From the NCBI RefSeq assembly GCF_905475395.1, contig NC_058339.1, positions 16,872,001 to 16,936,000 of the forward strand: a stretch of 64,000 nucleotides of DNA. Direction: 5' to 3'. Source of the DNA: Chrysoperla carnea (lineage: Eukaryota; Arthropoda; Insecta; Neuroptera; Chrysopidae). This document shows positions 45,790 through 58,140 of the stretch, one piece after another (position 1 is the stretch's first letter; each line of letters starts with the position of its first letter). The notes beneath the pieces were generated by a model. The model made no database searches. It worked only from the letters and a program-made list of their open reading frames with translations, and was not told the DNA's origin. The position numbers were made by a program, and so were the translations under genes.

Positions 45790-46529
45790 ACAATAATTAA
45801 CCCACTTTTTTTTCAAAACTTTACAGAAATGTTTACGGTAATTGATTTTATGAAATTGTTCAGCATTTAAAAATTATTTTCCCCATGGCTTATTTTTGTT
45901 TCAAGCATGAAGCAGTTGGAGAAAGTCATTTTCGTCATCTGGGAAGGTGGACTATATCTGTGTGGACTATAAAGATCGCATTCACATTAACGGCTTGTTT
46001 AATATTTGATTGATATTAAATTAGTTATACAGTTGAAGATAATAAAATTTTCATTATAGTTATTTTACAAATTCTCTGTATAAATACATTGTGTAAATTA
46101 AAATTATACATATTATAGCAATTCATCTGATACAACAAACAAAAACAAACACAAGTCTATTCGTATCTATCTGTCTATCTACACTATCTACACAGTTCAA
46201 AAATAAATTATTTGTTGCACATTTTCATGAATTCAAACAATCTATTGAAGCGTATTATAACACCATACATACAACAACAACACTGAAATGTTGAATTATA
46301 TTTATATATTACATGAATACCGTGTGTAAATTGAGACTTACAAAATATATTGTTATTAGGTACTATAGATATACCGAACAGATATAAATGTAAGAAGCAT
46401 CATTTTATTTATGATGATAATATTGGATACATAGAAGAAAAGTCAATGTTAGACAAGACAATCTTTTAACATTCTTATTCATATGTGTATGTTAAAATTG
46501 AATAAAAAAATCTTCAATATGAAATTTGA
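45790..46529. other. Gene-free A+T-rich stretch
   Basis: Nothing recognisable is seen apart from short CTAT repeats near 46165-46195. Confidence 0.4.
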
Positions 46530-47302
46530 GAATTTTTGAAGTGAAAACTTTTATAGGCGCGTTAGATATTTGTTAGGATAAAATTTTATGAATTTGCGTC
46601 AGCAATTCTACGTCATCATCAGCAACATGTGATAGATATAGCTACAGATATAGCCACTGTAACCTTAGAAACTAAAACTTTTTTCAATCGATAAAACGAC
46701 ACCTTTGTAATAAAAATTAAAGCTGTACAATTTATCAAAGACTCATCCTTTTATACTTCTTTTGTTAAGAATCAAAGTTAGTTTTTTTACCAAAAAAAGT
46801 TAAAATTAATTGATAAATAAAATTTAAAATTTTTGATATAATTTTCATTTCAACATTTTAAGGTATTTCGATACAGTAAATTGAAAATGACAGAAGTAAA
46901 TAGCAGTGATTTGAAACTTAATTCATCAATTAACCATCCTTTTATACGTCTTTTGCGAAAAATTAATATCGATTCTCTATACGGTTTATGAGAAATTGAA
47001 TCAAAGCCAGTATTTTTAACAAATCATGAAATATTAATTATTCATAATATAGTTAATTGAAAAATTAAACAAAAATCAAGTTATTTCAAAGTTTAATATT
47101 CTACTTCTGTTCTACAGTCTCCGTGACTATCTTTTTCTTTCTGGAAAGACTCAGAGGTGCCTGTTAGAATATGGTTTGTTAGGTATGTCTAAAAGTTTGT
47201 GTGTCTATTATCCATTTATGAACAATATACAGAAGTTACCAAAGATCAGAATCATTTAATAAATAGTTAATTGCACAACTTTAATTATTGTACATAGGTG
47301 TG

Positions 47303-47342
47303 CACAGTGTTTCGTCTAATGCAAGCTAGCGGGACAAAATTA
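47303..47342 (+). repeat. Left RSS-like terminus
   Basis: Heptamer CACAGTG (47303-47309), 24-bp spacer (47310-47333) and nonamer position ACAAAATTA (47334-47342), which matches the RSS nonamer ACAAAAACC at six of nine bases. Confidence 0.6.
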
Positions 47343-47902
47343 TTTTTTGACTTATTTTTATTGTTTATGTATTTTCTAGGTATATTATGCTATTTTAAGA
47401 AAGAAAAAACATAATTTGTACACATTAATGTATGTAGACCGTAGATCGGTATTGATATCACAATTTCGCACGTGTCATTACCATTCCCGGGGTGAAATGT
47501 AGGTAAACACGCTGTAATTAGGGGTATATACCTACATACGTACCTTACTTACTACCTAATTTGGGTAGAATTTATCATTTATACTTCCTTCAGGTAGATT
47601 TTAACATTAAAAAAAAAAAAGAAAACATATGAATTGTCAAAAACTATATTTGATTCGGTTTCAATATTTTTTCAAATTTTTATATATTAAATTAACTAAA
47701 ATATGGTAAGAATAAAATAAATAAGCTAAAGTATTACGAAATTATTTAGAAATATAAAAAAACTTAAAACTACGTAGGTTAGTTGCTAGAAATATAAATC
47801 TTAAAACGAGTAACATATACTATATTAAAAAAAATATATAATACTACATTAAAAATAAAAAAAATAAATATTAAAAAAAGTTAATCAAGAAAAAATGTAA
47901 AG

Positions 47903-48822
47903 TTAATAGTCCTCATAAGATTCTTCGTCATTACTATCCCATTCTGTAGAGTCTGACAACAAATAATCCTCCTCATTAATTTCGCGTACTAATGACGTGG
48001 ATTTTGATGAAATTGAAGGTGGGGCAATTAACGGCAGAGTCTTCGCTGGCAAAGAAGTATAATTCTTTCGTGGTAACTCTCTAAATGCGTTTATTACAGG
48101 ATCGGAAGTAATCAGAAGCATTCTCAATAGATCTGTATTGGAGGCAACACGTGACCTCTTTCTGGTGTTTTGTTCACTGAATCTACGGCAATCTTTATTT
48201 CTTACTTCCTGAGCTTCTTTGGATAGCTGCCCAATTGGAAGAAGACAAGATTAATGACTTCTGTACTGTCTATAAGACTTCGTCTGTAGCGTTGCTGTTC
48301 TCGAATCTCTGCTTATATAGAATGTGCCCCGAACTACCATCACAGCCCCATTCACTTATCAAAATGTAGGATGAACGAGGTAACACACTTCTGATAACTT
48401 CCGACTGAGCTGCAACTTAGTTCATTTGCAGATCGAGTTTCCAACAGGTCTACTACTCTTCGTCTCTTTGTTTTCATTGATAAGTCATCAAATGACTTTT
48501 TTGGTCGGCCTATATTCTGACCTCCTGAGGTCGTTGAAGATGTTGAAGGGCACGGCTGGTTTACACATACAGTTAATTCCATCCCACACCCATCCAACCA
48601 GTTCTTATGTTTCATTAAAAATATTTACCTATTGCATTTTGATGATGCCCACTTTTCACTAAATTTCGCGGAAAAACTTGAGATTTTCGTCTTGAATTTT
48701 CTTGTAGATTCTTCAGACATTTTATTCAGGCTATGTTTATTACATAAAACACCAAAAATGCGATGAATTCTTTCACTTTTGTCATATTTTAGCCATTCTT
48801 CGAAAAAATCCGATTTCGTCAT
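47903..48822 (-). pseudogene. Decayed protein gene inside the RSS-ended transposon
   Basis: From ATG at 48822 the minus strand reads MTKSDFFEEWLKYDKSERIH, then SLNKMSEESTRKFKTKI and KWASSKCNR. An in-frame TAA follows at 48625-48627, then IFLMKHKNWLDG, GRPKKSFDDLSMKTKRRRVV and DLLETRSANEL up to 48352. A separate frame at 47903-48127 ends in a very acidic tail (STEWDSNDEESYEDY). The basic RPKKSFDDLS-KRRR segment looks like a nuclear or DNA-binding region. I believe similar N-terminal segments occur in uncharacterised transposon-borne proteins of insects and cnidarians, but could not verify this. The catalytic core is absent, so this is a deletion derivative with at least one nonsense codon and one frame change. 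Confidence 0.55.
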
Positions 48823-49332
48823 AGTTACGACTCGCTCTGAAAAAAGGACAATATATTTCCTTGCGGGGGTTTTCGGGCCTTAAAATATATATGAATCTTT
48901 TCTTAAATGTTTGAAGTATAATATACAGAAAAATCTAGCTGGATACATGTGGATACAAAAAGTTGCAACCCTTTAAAGTTTAAATTTCACAAAAAATATT
49001 AAGTATTTCTATGATATTAGTCTAAGCCATGGTACACGAAAAATGTGAGTGATTTAATTATAAAAAAAACATAAAAATACAGTACATACCTTCAACTAAA
49101 TGATTCATCACGAAAATCACTTTCCACTATACCACAAATTTTAAGATATGCTATCGAAAGTGTGAAAAAAATTCAACCGATTTGCAAATGCTACACTACC
49201 TTTGTTATCACTGTACTTTGAACACAAACACCTACCTGAGTGGGATGTTTAGCCCAATGGTATCTTCGAATTTGGTACCTACAAAGGGTTGTTAACATAA
49301 TGTTCTTATCATTTTTTTGAAATTGCGTTATG

Positions 49333-49371
49333 ACTTTTGTCCCGCTAGCTCCATTTAAACGAAACACTGTG
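49333..49371 (-). repeat. Right RSS-like terminus
   Basis: On the minus strand: CACAGTG (49371-49365), 24-bp spacer (49364-49341) and ACAAAAGT from 49340. The spacer length is identical to that of the left end. Confidence 0.6.
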
Positions 49372-49546
49372 GTGTGGTTTTATCGCTTGAAAAAATTTTC
49401 AGTTTATTATCGTACGGTGTTATATCTACAGTTATACTCGTAGCTTGATGCTGACGCGAAACCATAAGATTTTACTCTACCAAATATTATTTATTGTACA
49501 TATATCATCGCTTAACGCGCCTCTAGAAATTCTCACTTCAAAAATG

Positions 49547-51531
49547 TTTGCATTTGGTTTCAATTTCATGCTTGCATTATGGTTTTTGATAAATTGAAGG
49601 TTTTTTTTTACACAAAATTCATGAGTCGGATAATAAAATTGAAAAATTCCAGATTTATAATGTTATCAGTATGGAATCGTCTCTTATATTACAACTTCAG
49701 TGAAATAAAAATTCTGTGAGCAATTTACAACATTCTAAACTTTACGTATACGGTACGTGGTATCTTCGTTATAAGCATCACATTTTTGGAATGTTTTCAC
49801 CGAGTAATTTCATTTTATACTTTGTCAATAATGTGAATAAAATTTTATGATAGTACCAAAATAAAATTCATTTTGTCAGATACACTCTTAAAAGAAATAA
49901 TAATGACCTTATAATAGAAAAATGAAAGTACAAAAATGCATGAGGAAATAAAATTGATTTAAAAGTTGTGTGTGGCATATCGTCTGCCTTCTACATAAAA
50001 TAAATTTAGGAGAATTTGTTGTTTCTTGGAGATAACGCACCTTATATCAATCATACTTCAGTTTTAAGAAAGAAATTGCTGCTATCTTTGAGACTATCTG
50101 AGCGGAACTAAATTAAGACAAAGCTTACACAGAGTAATTGAGAGAATGGCTGACCATGTGCTTTCGTTTTTACGTTACAAATACAATTTTTTAGGGGAAA
50201 ATTAAATAATTTAGCTTTTACTGGTCATTGGTTGACTATCGTATTTGTTTTTAATCGTCGACCAACGAAGAGGGGTACAGGTATTTAGTTTTAGGTTAGC
50301 ATGCTTAGATTACCGCAGTACACGGGGAAAAACCTAATATCTGCTATATAGTTAGCTTGAGATAACTATAAAGATTTCTTTTTGAAGAGAAAGTATTCGG
50401 GTACAATCGGTGAGGGTGATAAAAGTTACTTCGAAGAAACTTATAAATGACCCGAGGTACGAAACTCTCCCATTCATATATTGATAAAAAAAATTCTATA
50501 TAAAATATTTTCCTTTATGAAAAAAAAAACTTTTTTATTTCATATTTTTGTAACAGACATTCAGTCTTTAATTGAAAGAACGATGTTGGTTAAGGTACAA
50601 AAAAAGAGAAGTAGAAGTGTAAGGGTATACTGGCAGATGACTTACGGCTCATTACAGTAACCAACTTAATATATGATATCGTTTCATCATTATCTTTTTC
50701 TTTTGTCATTTGTCTCTTGCTGTTCTTACATAACATCTCATTTTTGTTTATTGTTTCGTTAGCTTAGCACAATGTGGTAAAACTTGTTGTAATTGAAAAA
50801 TCGATATAAAAAGTTTGTGACTTCCATATGTTTATAATAGGGACATGCCTTATAATATCGGAAAATATTTTGAGATGGTAATAATGTCACAACAACGAAC
50901 AACTACAATTTCCCAAATATAAGTTGGGAAATGAAAAATTAGACTGACTTGTACTACTTTTTAGCACGCTTATATTAAGTATGGTACATATGAACGTTTA
51001 AAACTCCTAATTAAATAAAGAGAAAGATATACAATAGTGGCGTCATTGCACTATTAAACTCTATTTTGTAAGAAAGAGACAAGCAACAATCTTTGAATGC
51101 TTATAACGTTTTAATCAATTTTAATTTAACTTTCAAATTTTATTATGGTATCAAATCTACTTTTGTGGCAAATTCAATATCAATCGCATTATCGAAAAAG
51201 AACTAGTCATTCTTTAGTAAATGAATTCATCGTTTATCTGTCAGTTGCGATATTATTGAAAGAACATTTTTATTGATAAATTGAAAAAAATAAAAATAGT
51301 ATTATTATTGATGAGAAATCATTCGTACGTGAGAATGTGTTGCACATATTTATGAACACGTCACTAGCTGGTTGGTATTTACGACACACAATATAACCTC
51401 TATGGCACTACCTACCACCTATATATACTTTTTGTGTAGCACCGTAGATAGTTAAATAATAGTGTAGACGGGTGTTTGTTTTGTGGTATATAATATTATA
51501 CAGTACCTATGTATGTAGGTATATATGTATA
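49547..51531. other. Gene-free A+T-rich stretch
   Basis: No coding frame, RNA gene or structured repeat could be supported. Confidence 0.4.
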
Positions 51532-51950
51532 CAGGGTGTTCTGTTAATGATAGCAGAAAATTATACCAGTAAACTAAGTTTATCAAGACAAATGGAAAAG
51601 CTCTTTAACAAATTTCGATCTGAGGTCTGATTCGGGAAATGTGGCTATAGGAAAAATAGAAAGATTTATCTATTCACAAACCTATCAAATTCATTAAATT
51701 AGTAGGTATCACTTCAGAATATAGAGGGGACTATCGTAAAGCAATAATTGATTGTAAATTGATTTAATTGGGAAGCGAATACTAAAAATAATAATTTGTA
51801 GTCTTTATTTATAAAGAAAATAAAAAAATAATAAAAATAATACAAACCTAATTTTTAAATTAATCGAAATTTGGTAAAGAACTTTTCCATTTGTCTTGAT
51901 AAGCTTAATTTACTGGTACCATTTTCTGCTATCAGTAACAGAACGTCCTG
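51532..51950. mobile_element. Long-TIR MITE with TA duplication
   Basis: The left end CAGGGTGTTCTGTTAATGAT is matched at the right by ATCAGTAACAGAACGTCCTG. The arms extend about 85 bp (AAGACAAATGGAAAAG against CTTTTCCATTTGTCTT). TA flanks both ends (51530-51531 and 51951-51952). The size is 419 bp, with no coding frame. Confidence 0.8.
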
Positions 51951-52845
51951 TATATGTATATATAAAATATAATACCATATCTACCTGGTGATGGTGATCT
52001 CCTGGTGTTATCCTATACATATATGTGTATATAATAGACTCATCAACACCTACGTGAATAATTTATCATTTTGTGTGTTGTTCGGAGGTAGATAGTATGT
52101 ATATGGTACAAGTTAACATCTATACTTACTAGATAGATGTAGCACAGCTTTCTACAAGCTTCTATAACATAACATACAGAATATTCTCATTCGTCATGTT
52201 GGTATTACATCTAATTACAGTAACCACTATGTAGTAATATTTCCTATACGTATATTGTACAAAATACTTCAGACGAATTCCAAATTTATTATTTTTGTAG
52301 TGGAAACTTCCTTACTAGCATTAAGCGACTTTATTAAAATGGTGTTTTTTAGTGGGGGATAAAATTTTCACGTTAGTGGTTATCATGGTTTGAATCGTCA
52401 ACTCGAAAGATTGAAAACATTGTATGTTGTTACCTTTTTAATATTTAAAATAGTTTCTTATAAACATTGTATTGCTTATAAATAAAATTTTAGCTTCCGC
52501 ATGTTTATGGTCGTAAAACTCGAAGATAAGTCGATGAGTTGATTTGAAATTTTGACTGATCGTTGCATTTATATCGAAGAATGTTTATACATACTTCGCA
52601 TCTCGAAGTTCTCACGGGAACAAATATTTAAAAATAACTGAAAAAGGGATGCAAGTCATGATGATGATGAGAATGTCATGTCTGAGAACATGCCTTGACT
52701 GCTCCGGCTTTCTACACACTCCTGCTATACGCCCAGCGTACGACCTTGTAAGAGGTTGCTCTTATATTTGATTACTGAGATGTGGAGAAGAAATAATAAC
52801 AACTTGATTAAGGCTTTAATTCCACTTTCTGAGGGTAATTTCAGC
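51951..52845. other. Gene-free stretch
   Basis: Nothing is recognised. A GC-richer patch at 52680-52760 has no open frame of note. Confidence 0.35.
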
Positions 52846-53037
52846 TTGATATCTTTTTTTGTTTTTGAGTTATCGTGTCCACAGACGGACGGACGGACGG
52901 ACGGACAACCGGAAATGGGCTAATTAGGCGATTTTATGAACACCTATACCAAAATTTTGTTTTTCAATATTTTTAAGCGTTACAAACTTGGTACTAAACT
53001 TAGTATACATTGAATATTACATATATACATGATATAA
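52846..53037 (-). repeat. Dispersed ~550-bp repeat, truncated copy
   Basis: Only the last third is present: TTTCAGCTTGATATC, the (GGAC)n core near 52885, GGCGATTTTATGAACACC and TACATGATATAA. Confidence 0.7.
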
Positions 53038-53969
53038 AAAACACAGTCATTCCTAAGAGCTTACACTTTTTTCGTCGTTTATAGACAATCGCTTTCTACG
53101 TGCGACCGTTTTCGTTATAATTAAGAACTTTGACAAAGATGTTTGTTGATGTATGTTAAATAAAATTATTAGATTACTAAATATAATATTTGCGTTGATT
53201 TCAATGCATACTTCATATTAAACTTAACGTATTTGTAAAGTTTACAGTTAATTAAAATACTAAATATTCATAAGTATAAAGTTAATTCTAGTTCAGAATG
53301 AAGCCACTGTACTTTAGGACATTTTCATATAATAAAATGGTGTAATAAACATATGTAGACTTACACCTATAGTAGGTTAGATATATCTGTGGTAATATTA
53401 TTGTCACATAATAAGATGTCAAATATTATATATGATTTACCTTTTAGGTTGTTAAATGAATGACTTCAATGACAATTCAATGACTATAATAAGTAATATT
53501 ATAATGGTCTAACTAACAAAGTATATTCTGTTGTTATTGTTGTTCAACCATAATCTAGATTTGTTAACATATTTATTCATTAACATAATAAATTAGCAGC
53601 TCAACTCGTCTCGAAACCAGATAACTTCTGAAGATGAGAAGCTTCTGTGAGTATCCGATTCAAACTGAGTTGAGGAAATTGTACGGGAAAAAATGGTTGA
53701 AATATAGGAAAGAAGTGATTTTACGAGTACACAGAACCACATGAAATGTTCTTTTCACATACATTGTTTTATATAGGCCTTTTCATCATGTCATAAGAGC
53801 AAGTGCAGAGTTTATTTTTTCGTACTGACAGCAATAAGTAGGACTAAGATAGAAGATATTTGTTATTCATTTTATCACATTGGTTATAAATCATTTAGTA
53901 CGAAACAAATGTGAATCGTGATTTTAAAATGAAAAACCCTATTGGTAAATTTTTTAAGGTGTTTGTTTC
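53038..53969. other. Gene-free A+T-rich stretch
   Basis: No gene is supported. GCTCAACTCGTCTC near 53600 and CAAACTGAGTTGAG near 53670 form a weak inverted pair. Confidence 0.35.
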
Positions 53970-54409
53970 CCTACCGTATTATAAAAAGGTTTTGGTTTAT
54001 TGCACGGTACATACATATAAACCAAATAAATACTTTGCAGTCAAATAATGTGTTATTTTAAGCTTTACAATACCACGCAACTACAAAAATATATAATATA
54101 TTGTGCAAGTGCCGCTTGCAAATTTGATTATATAGATATCTCTCTTCAACTGTCAATACTCTAACTATAGTCGTCTCTGTTCATCAAATGATGGATCTTC
54201 GATGAAGTCATAATAAAAATAAAATTTTATATTTTTATGGTATTAAATTATGGTAAAACCTTATATTTTAATGTTATTATTATAAACTTCAAGATTGTTT
54301 AAATATTTTAGATAGTTTTTATCAAACTCATTACATATTTTGATATAGAAATATCCAATTGAAAAGGATAACCTATCAGATTCATCATTTTTTTAGCCAA
54401 CTTTGAATG
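53970..54409 (-). repeat. Dispersed ~430-bp repeat, inverted partner of 14041-14469
   Basis: It begins CTACCGTATTATAAAAAGG and ends TTAGCCAACTTTGAA. It matches the complement of the left copy throughout, with small insertions and deletions. Confidence 0.65.
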
Positions 54410-55290
54410 ATAAAATAATAATAAAAAGCCCGATGACCTCAGAATTTTTTGTGATTTTTGTAACTTTGTTAATCAAAAAATGCATTTATAAAGTTTTATT
54501 GAAATACCTAGTATTATTCAATCCTTGCATATCTCCTCAATTGTTAAAAGGATCCAAAACTCGTTATTGACGAAAAACAGATTATTTTGTGGTTCCGGCC
54601 AAAAATTGATATGAAAATCATATGACATCATATTTTGGATAATTCTAAATAATTTTTGATTCCGTTTTTTCGTTATAAAGCTCTAGAATTTCTACTCAAA
54701 ATTTAACAGGCATATTTCGTATTTTTTTTACATTGCTGGGAAACCTGCTATATGATAATGTAAAATTTTAGAATATTCTATATATAAATAAATTGTTGTT
54801 TCTAAGTCTATTCTATTCAAGGATAAAAAGCATTCAAGTGTAGATTAGCATTTTAACATCCTTATTCATATATTGTTGTTATATATGCGAAACTTTTTTT
54901 TTTGTTCCTTCTTGAAAAGGAGCGTTCTTGAACAATGAAAGGTAGAACTATGTTGAAAAGCTTTTTGTTGAAAATTATTGTGTTGTATTTCTATTTAACC
55001 TTTATGTGTAATATTGCGTGATTTTTTTAAAGGTCTCAAAACAATAAGCTTGAGGCCTCAAATTATCATTAAAAAATATTAAAACGTTTATTTTTAATAT
55101 TAATATACTAAAATAGATGTTTTTGACATGTTTTTTTACTAGATAATCTTAATTCAAAGAATTTCCGGTTTTACAGCAAAAATAAAAAAATATTTTTTTA
55201 ATATAATTAATCCTGTACTCATAAGGATTTCATAAAACTTATTATTCATCACCGAAATACATTTGATAAAATTTACACTTTTTCCCTTTA
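54410..55290. other. Gene-free A+T-rich stretch
   Basis: Nothing recognisable is seen. Confidence 0.4.
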
Positions 55291-55646
55291 TCTAATATAT
55301 AAAAATTTCGTGTCACGGTGCCTGTACGTAAGGTATTTTGCACCTTCCTACCCCCCACTCCAAGGTGGTGAAAAAGGAAACGATAATTTATATATGGAAG
55401 CCCCGTGTAAATAATTTTATAAACACATATGGATGAATGCTAAATTTTCAATGTTACTCAGGGTTTCTAAACTTCATATGGTTAATATGGTGGGCTAGCG
55501 AATGGGCGAAGCGGGGTGGCAAGGCATTAGTTATATTCATGAATAATTAGAGCTGCAGTTGTTAATTTAGATGAATAACTGCTGATCAAAAGTTATAATC
55601 AAATGACTTAATTATAGGTGAAATAAAGTTCACGGGTTTAGCCTAG
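55291..55646 (+). mobile_element. Non-autonomous Helitron, 356 bp
   Basis: It starts TCTAATATATAAAAATTTCG after an A and ends CACGGGTTTAGCCTAG before a T. The hairpin GTGAA-ATAAAG-TTCAC lies just upstream of the end. The TTTCGTGTCACGGTG motif in the 5' part is typical of a common insect Helitron group. There is no target duplication, as expected. Confidence 0.8.
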
Positions 55647-56280
55647 TTTCTTTTATTATCGATGTATACTACGCATATACTTTTCTCATTTAGACCAAGT
55701 TATTTTTCATTTAATTTTCATTTTTTGAATTTTCTTCTACCAAACTTTTTTTGAAAATCAATTTCTAAACATTCAAAAGTATTTGGTTAGAAACAAATAC
55801 AGTTCGTTTCCAAAAATATTTTTTCTGTCACATATATTTCTCTTCTTAAACTTTGATTTTCTCGAATAATGGTTGCGTTATTTAGCGGCTGTTATATAAC
55901 TGTGACTCCTTGAATATAAAAGTGAACTGAATTATCGAACTGAGAAACTAGTTTTGTTAGTCAATAAAAACCTTGATAGACAAAATATTAGCTGTGTGAC
56001 ATACGTATTTACTTCTCTAATTAATGAGCCACCGTCATATTACGACCGTTAAATAACGTCAACGCTGTTCGAGGAAACTATAGCATTTGTTAAATAAAGC
56101 ATTGAACGACACGTTCAGCAAATAAAAATGAAACTACAAAATATAAGGTGAAAATTCTTCTACATATAATGATGACAAATAAACCTGCATCTATAGCATA
56201 CAGAATTTAATCTCATGTACATTATCTTAGTAAATTAGTCAAGATATTATATTCACATTCGTGAATCAAAATTTGCATCA
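55647..56280. other. Gene-free stretch
   Basis: Nothing recognisable is seen. Confidence 0.4.
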
Positions 56281-56408
56281 AAATTTGACGCACTGTCAAA
56301 AATCAGGTCAAAAGATGCAAAATGTATGTGCGAACCGAATTTTTAATTGTATATTTAATGTGTTATTGCATACCAGTTGACCTGGCTTTTGACAGTCCTT
56401 AAAATTTG
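56281..56408. repeat. Short MITE with ~38-bp inverted arms
   Basis: AAATTTGACGCACTGTCAAA and CAGGTCAA on the left face TTGACCTG and TTTTGACAGTCC...AAATTT on the right. The size is 128 bp. Confidence 0.65.
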
Positions 56409-57486
56409 GATACATTTTTATCTACTGGTCAATATTGTCTAAGGATATTACTTGCAGGATATTTTTGGATGAGCTATTTTGTAGAAGTCGAAATTTTTTC
56501 ATTTTCATGGTTTTTTATGGTAACTTAAAAAGTGCACGCTATACTTTTTTCAAAAAACGTCAAATTTTACATTATTTGACGTTAAATACGTTCATTCCTA
56601 TATCGTTGTCATTTTCAGTATAAATTTTTCAACCCCCAAGAAGGGGTGGCTCCTTTCCCTGGACAAGATCGCTCAAATTTTTAACTTCTTTAAGTATGTT
56701 TTAAACGATGCACTCGCACAGTTTTTATAAAGATTCATTGACTGGTCTTGAATTCGGAGGTATAAATCTTACGTCTCTCCACTATAATAGGATATTGAAC
56801 CTCTTCTACGTGTTATAAAAACCTATGTTTAATTAGGTAGCTTTAATTAAACATTGTACTTTATCAAAGGTAGTCAGTGGTTCAATAATAACAATTTTGA
56901 CACCTAGTGTAAACTAAAGATATCTAGCTACTATAAGTGTTGATATACACAGTAGGTACATATATAGATGATGATAAATGTATAATTACTTGAAGATTAG
57001 TTATGTTAGAACATGTATATCACTGCACACATATTATAAATGCATGTAATTATATAACACAAACTAACTCATTATATATTATATAGGTAATATAAACACA
57101 ATTATATATAATGAATAATAGAAGATGGTCAAATTAGGTATATATTCTATTGTATCTATGTATACTAACTATACTGGATCCTACTTATTACTTAGGTACT
57201 ATTACCTCGGTTCTGTTCCTGCATATTAGATAAATTATATATAGATTATACAGAATGTGATTGTCTAAATTTAAAGTAATGTGACATACATTACAGTGGT
57301 CAACGTGATTGTAATATCAATTCGACCACAAACATTGGGGTATTATATAAATTGTAGAAATAGGGTCATAGTTCTTGTTTGTGCTATTTAATTGCTTCAA
57401 AATTATAGACTCTTTATAAAAGCCTTGCTTTGTTGTCTGTTTATTAATTAAAAAGATTTTCTTTTTCTAAATGCACTCAAATTTAT
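56409..57486. other. Gene-free A+T-rich stretch
   Basis: No gene is supported. Many TATA-type low-complexity tracts occur at 56980-57180. Confidence 0.4.
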
Positions 57487-57488
57487 AT

Positions 57489-57555
<67 letters not shown>

Positions 57556-57558
57556 TTT
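57487..57558 (-). repeat. (ATTT)n microsatellite, tail of a LINE
   Basis: Eighteen ATTT units, that is (AAAT)n on the minus strand, directly follow the 3' end of the LINE remnant at 57559-58140, so they are probably its expanded tail. Confidence 0.7.
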
Positions 57559-58140
57559 GATTTGCCAATAAATGGCTTATCACTCTTTACATTATAATAA
57601 ACATAAGTGCTTTTACAAAATTCAAAATAACAACATATTATTGCAAAATAAAATAGCACAGAAATTTAACAAAAAGACAGAAAATAAAAAGATACTGTGT
57701 TTACTACTACTTTTCTCCTTGATTAGCTCATAAATTTGCTTTACGCTTTTTGATGATTAAATCCAAGTAATCGCATATCGCCATTATATCCTCTTTACTG
57801 TTAACCTCCAGCATAGCCATCGCATTTTCGTATCCTCTTTGACTGATTCCCTCCCTCTCTTTTCCCTCAGTTCCTTGGCTCAATCATGTGCCTTATGGAT
57901 TCAATGCCCCATCCACATAAAACGCAAATTTTTTCTCCGTTAGTGTTTATTCTTCTGTTTTCCCAACCGAACCTATACATTCTGAAGTTTGCGAGCATTC
58001 TTCTTTCGCTTCTATTACTCAAATTTATAGAATTAGTTATCTGATCGTATAATGGGCAAGATTTAAAATTATGGTGGGAGCGCAGTGAATTGGATACAAA
58101 TAATTTAAGGATTGTCTTAATGGGAGAGCCAGGCCAAAAA
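57559..58140 (-). pseudogene. 5'-truncated LINE 3' end with C-terminal zinc-knuckle-like motif
   Basis: The minus strand reads SNRSERRMLANFRMYRFGW, then ENRRINTNGEKICVLCGW and GIESIRHMIEP before a stop. This is the C-x2-C-x8-H arrangement found at the C-terminus of several non-LTR retrotransposon polyproteins; the last Cys is lost. About 300 bases of apparent 3' untranslated region follow to the tail. The reverse-transcriptase domain is absent. Confidence 0.65.

Larger units (their letters stand above)
47303..49371 (-). mobile_element. DNA transposon with RSS-like ends, probable Transib/RAG-type relic
   Basis: Terminal inverted repeats of 37 bp (32 identical) start CACAGTGTTTCGT at both ends and end AGCTAGCGGGACAAAA. 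The flanks carry GTGTG on both sides (47298-47302 and 49372-49376), a 5-bp target duplication. Each end has CACAGTG, a 24-bp spacer and ACAAAA, the heptamer-spacer-nonamer layout of recombination signal sequences. Transib and RAG-type transposons have related ends and 5-bp duplications. The interior carries a decayed minus-strand gene. The classification is inference from the ends; no transposase core was seen. Confidence 0.6.
46530..49546. mobile_element. Outer inverted-repeat element enclosing the 47.3-49.4 kb transposon
   Basis: The left arm at 46530-46612 (TTTTTGAAGTGAAAA, ATAGGCGCGTTAG, TTTGCGTCAGCA) is the inverse of the right arm at 49441-49546 (TGCTGACGCGAAA, TAACGCGCC, TTCTCACTTCAAAAA). 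The right arm has about 20 extra bases. Similarity fades inward. No coding frame is seen outside the nested element. The superfamily is unknown. Confidence 0.6.

Noticed and set aside
47305..49369. Reading the 47.3-49.4 kb element as hAT (CAGTG ends)
   Set aside because: Starting the element at CAGTG gives 8-bp flanks that do not match (GGTGTGCA and TGGTGTGG), whereas starting at CACAGTG gives an exact 5-bp duplication.
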